A stretch of 6,816 nucleotides of DNA from an uncultured Kouleothrix sp. (GTDB taxonomy: Bacteria; Chloroflexota; Chloroflexia; Chloroflexales; Roseiflexaceae), in assembly GCA_937858455.1 (NCBI GenBank), contig CALLYN010000808.1:1-6816 (forward strand), given 5' to 3'. This document shows, piece by piece, positions 1-5,171 of the stretch (positions within the stretch are counted from its first letter, which is position 1; each line of letters begins with the position of its first letter). The notes under the pieces were generated by a model that had not been told where the DNA came from, did no database searches, and saw only the letters and a program-made list of their open reading frames with translations. Position numbers and translations under genes: made by a program.

Positions 1-118
1 GACACAGAAGATGAGCAAGTACCATGCTGCCGCAGGCTCAATTCCGTACCGTGAGGAAGCCGAAACACGCAAGTGCGTAACTCCTATATTTTTAGGACAG
101 CGGCTGGTATAACGCGCG
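1..118. other. Gene-free 3' flank of the operon
   Basis: No supported gene is visible in these 118 bases. One plus-strand frame (bases 2-109) is open for about 35 codons but has no ribosome site or recognisable protein. It holds a weak 5-bp dyad, TCCTA (82-86) and TAGGA (93-97), and an ACGC/GCGT dyad (67-70, 75-78). The stretch is less GC-rich than the rest. No good terminator for the last gene was found inside the window. Confidence 0.5.
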
Positions 119-1465
119 CTAGTGCACCAGCGCCGCGTCGCCGACCCATGGGCTGACCGGCCGCTCCAAGCCGAGGTGCTCGCGGAGCGTGGTGCCGCTG
201 TACGCCGTGCGAAACAGGCCGCGCCGCTGCAATTCCGGCACTACAAGCTCGACAAAGTCGTCGAGATCGTTTGGAAACACGGTTGGCGTCAGCAAGAAGC
301 CGTCGCTTGCCTCTTCCTCAAACCAGTGCTGGAAGTGGTCGGCCACCTGGCTCGGCGAGCCGACCAGCGTCCAGCGCGGAACGGCCTTGTCGATCAGCTC
401 TCGCAGGGTCAGATTTTCGGCGCGCGCCAGCGTCTTCCAGCGCTCCAGGAGCGGCCCATTCACCTCGGGCTGGCTGGTGTCGATATCCGGGAATGGCCCG
501 TCGAGATCCACGCCGGCGAAATCGTAGCCGCTTGGCTCGCTGAGCAGGTAGCGCCCAAGCGCCGGGGTGAACAGCAGCTCGCGGTAGTAGGCCGCCTTGG
601 CCTGCGCCTCGGCCTCGGTCGGCGCGACAACGACAGCCAGCCCGGGCAGCACGCGCAGCTGGTCGGTCGGGCGGCCATAGCGCTCCATGCGCTGCTTGAC
701 GTCGGCGTAGTGCGCCTTTGACTCGGCGATGTCGCGATAGGGGCTGAAGATCACGTCGGCGATGCGCGCCGCCAGGTCGCGCCCGTCGTCGGATTGGCCG
801 GCCTGCACGATCACCGGGTGGCCCTGTGGCGCGCGCGGCACGTCGAGCGGCCCGCTCACGTCGAACCACTTGCCGTGGTGGTCGAGCGCATGAACTTTTG
901 CCGGGTCGGCCCGTCCGCCGGCAAGCGCGTCATCCTCCCAGCTATCCCACAGCTGCTTGATCAGCGCGACAAACTCGCGGGCGCGGTCGTAGCGCGTGGC
1001 GTGCTCGAGGTGCTTCTCTTTGCTGAAGTTGAAGGCGATCTGGTCGCCGCCCGAGTCCTTCGCCGCCGAGTTGCTGAAGCTGGTGACGACATTCCAGGCG
1101 GCGCGGCCGGCGCTGACGTGATCGATCGAGGCCAGCTGGCGCGCCAGCTCGTAGGGCTGGTTGTACGTCGACGAGATTGTCGCCGCCAGCCCGACGTGCC
1201 GCGTGACGGCGGCGAGCGCCGGCAAGAGCGCCAGTGTGTCGGGCCGGCCATTGACGATCGAGCCGAAGAACTTGTCGCGGTGCTCGCGCACCACCAGGCC
1301 CTCGCCAAAGAAGATGAAGTCGAGCAGGCCGCGCTCGGCTGTTTGGGCGAAGCGCACATAGGTCGCGAAATCGTCGTGCTTGGCATGGTCGGGGTGGCGC
1401 CAGGCGATCGTGTGTCCGACGCCCTGGAAGAAGGCGCCGATGTGCAGCTGCTTGCGTGTAGTCAT
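119..1465 (-). CDS. NtaA/SnaA/DszA/DmoA family FMN-dependent monooxygenase
   Basis: This is a 448-residue flavin monooxygenase of the luciferase-like superfamily. Characterised relatives (NtaA on nitrilotriacetate, DszA on dibenzothiophene sulfone, SnaA, DmoA on dimethyl sulfide) use FMNH2 from a separate reductase plus O2, in the cytoplasm. Family hallmarks are in order: an N-terminal strand with GAFFQGVGHTIAWRHP (about 10-25), AERGLLDFIFFGEG (43-56), W-N-V-V-T-S (124-129), LWDSWEDDA (172-180), the flavin-phosphate-type segment QAGQSDDGRDLAARIADVIF (221-240), SDGFLL (387-392) and the family C-terminus LQRRGLFRTAY..TLREHLGL (412-433). The length is normal for the family, and nothing appears truncated. 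The ATG start is preceded by AAGGAG (1478-1473) with a 7-nt spacer. It is the last gene of the row, 173 bp after its divergent paralogue, and SsuE upstream is the obvious FMNH2 source. Family assignment is secure. The substrate (sulfone, thioether, amine or other) cannot be read from the sequence. Confidence 0.93.
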   Translation of the reverse strand: MTTRKQLHIGAFFQGVGHTIAWRHPDHAKHDDFATYVRFAQTAERGLLDFIFFGEGLVVREHRDKFFGSIVNGRPDTLALLPALAAVTRHVGLAATISSTYNQPYELARQLASIDHVSAGRAAWNVVTSFSNSAAKDSGGDQIAFNFSKEKHLEHATRYDRAREFVALIKQLWDSWEDDALAGGRADPAKVHALDHHGKWFDVSGPLDVPRAPQGHPVIVQAGQSDDGRDLAARIADVIFSPYRDIAESKAHYADVKQRMERYGRPTDQLRVLPGLAVVVAPTEAEAQAKAAYYRELLFTPALGRYLLSEPSGYDFAGVDLDGPFPDIDTSQPEVNGPLLERWKTLARAENLTLRELIDKAVPRWTLVGSPSQVADHFQHWFEEEASDGFLLTPTVFPNDLDDFVELVVPELQRRGLFRTAYSGTTLREHLGLERPVSPWVGDAALVH

Positions 1466-1485
1466 TTCTATTCTCCTTGCAGGCT

Positions 1486-1502
1486 TGGCGCGCTAGGCGC
1501 CA
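1486..1502. other. Short palindrome just upstream of the last gene's ribosome site
   Basis: TGGCGC (1486-1491) and GCGCCA (1497-1502) pair around a 5-nt loop, 8 nt upstream of the AAGGAG site of the last monooxygenase gene. It could be a small regulatory dyad or leader structure, or chance in GC-rich DNA. Confidence 0.25.
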
Positions 1503-1552
1503 GGCGGCGCAGCCTTGGTGGTACCTCATCCGGCTGGTCGCGTGCTGTGCGT

Positions 1553-1581
1553 GGGGGTTCGTAGGCGGCTTCGCCGCCCCC
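1553..1581. repeat. Nested palindrome next to the intra-operon hairpin
   Basis: GGCGGC (1564-1569) and GCCGCC (1573-1578) pair across a 3-nt loop. Flanking GGGGG (1553-1557) and CCCCC (1577-1581) allow an alternative longer pairing. It sits 9 bp from the 14-bp hairpin. Two adjacent palindromes in one gap resemble REP-like intergenic elements, but one copy in one window cannot establish that. Confidence 0.4.
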
Positions 1582-1590
1582 AAATTTTTA

Positions 1591-1625
1591 CGATGCCCTG
1601 CCCGCCAAAGCCGGGCAGGGCATCG
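1591..1625 (-). terminator. Perfect 14-bp GC-rich hairpin between the two NtaA-type genes
   Basis: The arms 1591-1604 (CGATGCCCTGCCCG on the plus strand) and 1612-1625 pair perfectly around a 7-nt loop. The stem starts 13 nt after the TGA of the short NtaA-like gene. Read leftward, it is followed by TAAAAATTTG, which is AT-rich but not a T-run, so it is at best an imperfect intrinsic terminator. It could reduce read-through to the last gene, protect the 3' end of the upstream message, or be a dispersed repeat. The pairing is certain; the role is inferred. Confidence 0.5.
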
Positions 1626-1638
1626 CAAAAGCAAGCGA

Positions 1639-2793
1639 TCAAACAGGGCTGGCATCATAGGCCGTAAATGCCTCAGAGGGCGCACCGGCGTACTGGCTGC
1701 CGGGCTGGGCAAGCCCCAGATGCTCGCGCAGGGTGCGCCCGCCGTACTCGGCGCTCAGCAGGCCGCGCCGCCGCAGCTCGGGCACCAGCTCGTCCGCGAG
1801 CGCCTCCAGGTCGCCTGGCAGCATGGCCGGCAGCAGGTGGAACCCGTCGGCAGCGCCGGCGCGGAACCACTCTTCCAGCAGATCCGCCACCTGCGCGGGC
1901 GTGCCGATCGCGCGCAGCAAATCTGGGCCGCCCGCCGCAGGCGCGCGCGCGTCAAGCTCGGCCGCGCGCGCTTGGGCTAGCTCGGCTGTGGCGCCGAGGA
2001 TCGGCAGCACGCTCTGCAGCACCCGTACATCGCGGCCGGCTGTGGCAGCGGCCTGCTGGTGCTCGGCGTAAGCCTGCTGGGCGGCCACAAGCGTTGGCTG
2101 GCGCAGCACGAGCACATCGGCCAGCGCGGCCGACAGCGGCGCGCCGGGGTCGCCACGGTCGACGGCCACGACCACCACGTGGCCCTGCGGCGGGCGGTAG
2201 GTGATCTGCGGGCCGCGGATTTTGAAGTGCGCGCCGACGTGGTTGATATGGTGCAGCTTGGCCGGGTCGAGGTACCGGCCACCCGCGCGATCGAGCACGA
2301 CCGCGTCGTCTTCCCAGCTATCCCAGAGTTTGCGGCTGACCTCGACGTACTCTGCGGCGATCAGGCGTCGCTCCGCGTCCGGCAGGGCGCGCGGCTCGCC
2401 GTAGTTCTGCGCCTCGGCGCTGCTCGCGAGCGTGGTGACATCCCAGCCCGCGCGGCCGCCGCTCACAAAGTCGAGCGTGGCCAGCTCGCGCGACACCGTG
2501 AACGGCTCGCTGTAGGTCGTCGGCTTGCTCGCCACCAGGCCCACGCTGCTGGTCTCGGGGGCCAGGCGCGCCAGCACCGTCAGTGCGTCGAGCCGGCCGA
2601 CCGGCCACTCGCCCGTCACCGCGCGCCCGTCTTCCAGCAGCACAAAGTCAAGCCGGCCGCGCTCGGCGGCCCGCAGCAGCTGGCGGTAGTGGCCAAGCTC
2701 GGTCAGGCGCTGCGGCTGGCTGGCCGGCGCGCCGGGGTGATACCCGAGCCCGCCGATCGACGCGCTCAGGATGAGCCGTTTGAGCTCGCTCAT
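1639..2793 (-). CDS. Short, divergent NtaA/DmoA-like flavin monooxygenase paralogue
   Basis: This 384-residue protein aligns end to end with the NtaA-type neighbour: RAAERGRLDFVLLEDG (41-56), SGGRAGWDVTT (111-121), LWDSWEDDA (156-164), a PPQGH strand (201-205), TPAQVADLLEEWF (298-310), AADGFHLLPAMLP (314-326) and RRRGLLSAEYGGRTLREHLGL (341-361). Two differences stand out. The stretch between the A-E-A-Q-A-like helix and the TPAQVADLL helix is about 58 residues shorter. The QAGQSDDGRDLAAR segment is replaced by VAVDRGDPGAPLSAAL (209-224), so the Q-A-G-x-S flavin-phosphate motif is gone. The frame is open throughout, so this is an evolved form, not a broken gene. It may use a different substrate, bind flavin differently, or partner the full-length enzyme. 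The ATG start has AAGGAG at 2807-2802 with an 8-nt spacer, and that ribosome site shares bases with the TAA stop of the preceding gene. Superfamily membership is secure; catalytic competence is open. Confidence 0.9.
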   Translation of the reverse strand: MSELKRLILSASIGGLGYHPGAPASQPQRLTELGHYRQLLRAAERGRLDFVLLEDGRAVTGEWPVGRLDALTVLARLAPETSSVGLVASKPTTYSEPFTVSRELATLDFVSGGRAGWDVTTLASSAEAQNYGEPRALPDAERRLIAAEYVEVSRKLWDSWEDDAVVLDRAGGRYLDPAKLHHINHVGAHFKIRGPQITYRPPQGHVVVVAVDRGDPGAPLSAALADVLVLRQPTLVAAQQAYAEHQQAAATAGRDVRVLQSVLPILGATAELAQARAAELDARAPAAGGPDLLRAIGTPAQVADLLEEWFRAGAADGFHLLPAMLPGDLEALADELVPELRRRGLLSAEYGGRTLREHLGLAQPGSQYAGAPSEAFTAYDASPV

Positions 2794-2801
2794 ACGAGTG
2801 A

Positions 2802-2807
2802 CTCCTT
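2802..2807 (-). promoter_or_regulatory. Ribosome binding site AAGGAG overlapping the previous gene's TAA
   Basis: The coding-strand string TAAGGAG (2808-2802) holds both the TAA stop of the luciferase-like gene (2808-2806) and the ribosome site for the short NtaA-like gene, 8 nt before its ATG. Terminating ribosomes are therefore delivered directly to the next start, which supports coupled expression. Confidence 0.75.
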
Positions 2808-3912
2808 ATATCAAAAACGCCGGCACGATCCCCGGCGCGCTCGTTTCGAATGCGCCCTGCTGGCGAGCCGCAGACGCGCCGCTCCATACCGTGCTCGGCA
2901 CCTCGCGGCGCAACACCGGCGCCACGTCGGCGGCAAAGCGCTCGACCTGCTCGCGCTGCTCGGCTTCGGTCAGGCCGTCCACGCTCACGCTGAGCACCTG
3001 GTGGCCGAAGGCGGCGTGGTAGCGCAGTATTTTTTCGATCACCTGATCGGCGCTGCCGACCAGCACCGGCCCGTTGGCGATGTTATCTTCCAGGTTTGCG
3101 AACGGTGGCTTATTGTGCTGCGCTGCGGCCGTCGCCATGAGCGCGTCGTAGTAGGGCCTGAATCGGCGCACCGCCTCCTCTGGCGTGCCTGCCAGGTACA
3201 GGCTGCCCGCGCCGGAGCCGACAATCGCCCGGCTGGGGTCGTGGCCGTAGAACGCCAGACGCTCGCGGTAGTGCTCGATCAGCGCCTGGTACTTCGAGCG
3301 ATGGTGGAAGGCGTTGGCCGAGAACAGCGGCTCGCCATACCTGGCGGCCAGCTCGGTCGAGCGCGTACTCGAGGCGCTGCCGTGCCAGACCGGGATGGGC
3401 TGCTGGAACGGGCGCGGCTGCGTCGTGATGCGGTCGAGCGGCGGGCGATAGCGCCCCTGCCAGGTTACCTCTTCCTCATCCCACAGCCGCCGCAGCAGTG
3501 CGTAGCGCTCGGCCAGCGAATCCCACTGCTCGTCCTCGGTGATGCCGAACAGCGGGTAGTGGCGCGGGTCGTTGCCCTTGCCGATAATCAGCTCGAGGCG
3601 GCCGCCCGAGAGGTGGTCGAGCGTGGCGTAGTCCTCCGCTACGCGCACCGGGTCGAGCACGCTCAGCACCGTCACGGTTGTCAGCAGGCGAATGCGGTTT
3701 GTCCGCGCGGCAATCGCCGTCAGGATGACTGGCGGCGACGACGACAGAAACGGCGCGCCGTGGCGCTCGCCCACGCCGTAAGCTTCGAAGCCGAGCCGCT
3801 CGGCCAGTTCGGCCTGCTTCAGGATGTTCTGGAACTTCTGCTGTGCCGTGAGCGTCTCGCCGGTAATCGCGTTGGGCAGGTTCATCACCAGGCTGAACAG
3901 CGCAAACTTCAT
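2806..3912 (-). CDS. Luciferase-like (LLM) flavin-dependent oxidoreductase
   Basis: This is a 368-residue single-domain bacterial-luciferase-family protein (Pfam Bac_luciferase type), predicted to be a cytoplasmic FMNH2-dependent monooxygenase. Visible hallmarks are the N-terminal strand MKFALFSLVMNLP, AERLGFEAYGVGERHGAPFLSSSPPVILTAIAARTNRIRL (37-76, the usual E-H-H here being E-R-H), the strand TVTVLSVLDPVRVAEDYATLDHLSGGRLELIIGKGN (79-114), the LWDEEEVTWQGRYRPPLD segment (143-160) and the PIPVWHGSASS strand (172-182), where flavin phosphate usually docks. It resembles the LLM group around Agrobacterium Atu2307 and B. subtilis YtmO more than the NtaA group, so it is a distant cousin of the two NtaA-like genes downstream. 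The ATG start overlaps the TGA of the acetyltransferase (ATGA, 3909-3912), with only a weak GGTGGG site upstream, so translation is probably coupled. The TAA stop lies 12 bp before the next start. The substrate is unknown. Confidence 0.9.
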   Translation of the reverse strand: MKFALFSLVMNLPNAITGETLTAQQKFQNILKQAELAERLGFEAYGVGERHGAPFLSSSPPVILTAIAARTNRIRLLTTVTVLSVLDPVRVAEDYATLDHLSGGRLELIIGKGNDPRHYPLFGITEDEQWDSLAERYALLRRLWDEEEVTWQGRYRPPLDRITTQPRPFQQPIPVWHGSASSTRSTELAARYGEPLFSANAFHHRSKYQALIEHYRERLAFYGHDPSRAIVGSGAGSLYLAGTPEEAVRRFRPYYDALMATAAAQHNKPPFANLEDNIANGPVLVGSADQVIEKILRYHAAFGHQVLSVSVDGLTEAEQREQVERFAADVAPVLRREVPSTVWSGASAARQQGAFETSAPGIVPAFLI

Positions 3913-4400
3913 CTGATCCCACCACGCTCGACCAACAGGTCTTTTTGGTAGGCCAGCACGCGATCCCAGGTGCCGCTGAAGCGCGGGATGCTGCGGTAGC
4001 CGACCAGCTCGTACAGTGCTGCTGCGTCGAGCTGCTTCGGGCCGGTCTGGAGCTTGATCGTGGTGTAGCCGAACTCAAGCGCCAGGCGTTCCATTTCGGC
4101 CAGAATCGCCTGGGCCACGCCTTTGCGGCGAAACGCGCGGCGCGTATACATACGCTTGACTTCGACCGTGATCGGGTCGAGCGGCCGCAGCGCGCCACAG
4201 CCGACGGGAAAACCGTCGATCCGCGCGACGATAAAAGCCGCGCGCGGCACTTCGACATCTTCGGGCTTGAAGCCGGCGCTGCCGTCGCTCGTCTCGTAGA
4301 GTGCGGCCAGCTCGGCGCTCAGCTCGTCGATCAGCTCTTTCGCATCGGCGCTGCGCACATCCTCGGCGGTAGCGACAATCCGGTCGGTGATCGTTGTCAT
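3909..4400 (-). CDS. GNAT family N-acetyltransferase
   Basis: This is a 163-residue acetyl-CoA-dependent acetyltransferase made of one GNAT domain. After a variable N-terminal helix region (LIDELSAELAALYE, 23-36), strands at about 54-72 (AAFIVARIDGFPVGCGALRPL) lead to motif A: VEVKRMYTRRAFRRKGVAQAIL (79-100), with the acetyl-CoA pyrophosphate loop R-x-x-G-x-A at R91-A96. Motif B follows: LALEFGYTTIKLQTG (106-120) and the AAALYELVGYRSIP helix-strand (126-139). The length is normal for the family. The ATG start has GAGGAG at 4409-4404 with a tight 3-nt spacer. The gene is 41 bp downstream of ssuE and overlaps the next monooxygenase gene by 4 bp, so it is an integral operon member. The acceptor is not readable from the sequence. 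By analogy with YtmI and YxeL of B. subtilis, it could N-acetylate an S-substituted cysteine before oxidation; this is inference. An unrelated role, such as antibiotic or protein acetylation, is not excluded. Confidence 0.9.
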   Translation of the reverse strand: MTTITDRIVATAEDVRSADAKELIDELSAELAALYETSDGSAGFKPEDVEVPRAAFIVARIDGFPVGCGALRPLDPITVEVKRMYTRRAFRRKGVAQAILAEMERLALEFGYTTIKLQTGPKQLDAAALYELVGYRSIPRFSGTWDRVLAYQKDLLVERGGIR

Positions 4401-4441
4401 ATACTCCTCGCTACCTTCTGCAATGCAAAGGGCAAAACCTG

Positions 4442-5008
4442 CTACGCGGCCCGCTCGTGAACGGCCTGCACGAGCGTGGTACCTGTATTGAGCTCGTCGG
4501 CGAAATAGCGCAGCGCGCTGTCGAGCCGTGCGTCCAGCTCGGGGTCGAGGTGCAAGCCGTCGCCGGCCAGCTGGAGCTGCGCGTCGACGATGTACACGCC
4601 CTGCAAGATATGCTGGCCGCCCAGCGCGGCGAGCACTGGTCGCAGCGCGTAGTCGATCGCCAGCAGGTGCGCCGGCGAGCCGCCGGTCGCGATCGGCAGC
4701 ACCAGCTTGCGCGTCAGCGCGCCTTGCGGCAGCAGGTCGAGGAAGGCCTTCAGCACGCCGCTGTAGGCCGCCTTGTACACCGGCGTCGCGATGATCACAC
4801 CGCGCGCCTGGCGCAGCAGCGCGGCCGCCTCCAACACCGCCGGGCTGTCGACGCGCCCATAGATCAGATCTTCGGGCGGCAGGTCGCGCACGCTCAGCGC
4901 GCGCGTGTGCAGGCCGTGGCGCTCCAAGGTTTGGCGCACGTGCTCCAGCACAGCCGCCGAGCGCGAGCTGGCCGAGGGGCTGCCCGCGATGGTTAACACA
5001 TCAAGCAT
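4442..5008 (-). CDS. ssuE: NAD(P)H-dependent FMN reductase SsuE
   Basis: This 188-residue flavodoxin-like flavin reductase supplies FMNH2 to two-component monooxygenases. It resembles E. coli SsuE along its whole length: TIAGSPSASSRSAAVLEH (6-23, phosphate-binding loop G-S-P-x-x-x-S-R), PPEDLIYGRVDSPAV (44-58), IIATPVYKAAYSGVLKAFLDLLP (72-94), KLVLPIATGG (101-110) and HLLAIDYALRPVLAALGGQHILQGVYI (114-140). Tyr120 in I-D-Y-A-L matches the conserved tyrosine in the SsuE pi-helix, a trait of reductases working with a partner monooxygenase. The ATG at 5008-5006 is preferred over an in-frame TTG at 5023 because GGAAGGA (5021-5015) sits 6 nt before the ATG and overlaps the TTG. It is the first gene after a 163-bp gap, with an operator-like repeat upstream and monooxygenase genes downstream. 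No ssuD or sulfonate transporter is visible, so its partners are probably the three LLM enzymes here. Confidence 0.94.
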   Translation of the reverse strand: MLDVLTIAGSPSASSRSAAVLEHVRQTLERHGLHTRALSVRDLPPEDLIYGRVDSPAVLEAAALLRQARGVIIATPVYKAAYSGVLKAFLDLLPQGALTRKLVLPIATGGSPAHLLAIDYALRPVLAALGGQHILQGVYIVDAQLQLAGDGLHLDPELDARLDSALRYFADELNTGTTLVQAVHERAA

Positions 5009-5014
5009 GTACAA

Positions 5015-5021
5015 TCCTTCC
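5015..5021 (-). promoter_or_regulatory. Ribosome binding site GGAAGGA that fixes the ssuE start
   Basis: GGAAGGA lies 6 nt before the ATG at 5008-5006. An upstream in-frame TTG (5023-5021) overlaps this site, so that codon is unlikely to be the start. Confidence 0.75.
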
Positions 5022-5036
5022 AAATTGGCTACTCGT

Positions 5037-5063
5037 GCAAGCGTTGACTACACGAACGCTTGC
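5037..5063. promoter_or_regulatory. Operator-like inverted repeat upstream of ssuE
   Basis: GCAAGCGTT (5037-5045) and AACGCTTGC (5055-5063) form a perfect 9-bp dyad with a 9-nt spacer, whose inner edge is 28 nt upstream of the ssuE ATG. The arm centres are 18 bp apart, close to two helical turns, as expected for a dimeric repressor or activator site. It could instead form a leader hairpin. No convincing -35/-10 pair was recognised nearby, so the promoter itself is not annotated. Confidence 0.45.
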
Positions 5064-5096
5064 TCCTGCCTGGGCAGAGCGCTTCTTTCGTATGGC

Positions 5097-5129
5097 GTGC
5101 GCTTTTCCGCGTGACACGGAAAAGCGCAC
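5097..5129 (-). terminator. Perfect 13-bp hairpin after the solute-binding protein gene
   Basis: The arms 5097-5109 (GTGCGCTTTTCCG on the plus strand) and 5117-5129 are perfectly complementary across a 7-nt loop (5110-5116). The hairpin begins 42 nt after the TAG of the binding-protein gene. Read leftward, it is followed by GCCATACGAAAG, which has no T-tract, so it is not a textbook intrinsic terminator. It could end or stabilise the upstream mRNA, or act as a partial read-through element. The structure is certain from the sequence; the termination role is inferred from position. Confidence 0.5.
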
Positions 5130-5171
5130 AGACCGAAGCAGCCGCATATGTCGTATGCGCGAAAAGCTGCG

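Noticed and set aside
2..109. Short plus-strand open frame at the left edge
   Set aside because: It has only about 35 codons, no ribosome site and no recognisable protein. It could be the tail of an outside gene, but nothing supports that.
794..1564. 256-codon open frame on the plus strand
   Set aside because: It is antisense to the canonical NtaA-type gene, with no domain and no ribosome site.
942..1712. 256-codon minus-strand frame spanning the gap upstream of the last gene
   Set aside because: It overlaps the real gene in another frame and crosses the palindromes. The sequence is low-complexity Arg/Ala with no family motif.
2059..3951. 630-codon open frame on the plus strand
   Set aside because: It lies antisense to two well-supported oxygenase genes, has Arg/Ala/Gln-rich composition typical of the reverse frame of GC-rich coding DNA, and shows no recognisable domain.
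3476..4258. 260-codon minus-strand frame across the GNAT/oxygenase junction
   Set aside because: It is an out-of-frame shadow of both genes. The ATGA overlap explains the junction without a fusion or frameshift.
5009..5023. TTG start giving ssuE five extra residues
   Set aside because: The TTG overlaps the GGAAGGA ribosome site, and homology to SsuE begins at the ATG (M-L-D-V-L-T-I-A-G-S-P).
5143..5159. 6-bp dyad CGCATA/TATGCG after the binding-protein stop
   Set aside because: It is short, has no T-tract and is overshadowed by the 13-bp hairpin nearby, so it was not called as a separate terminator.
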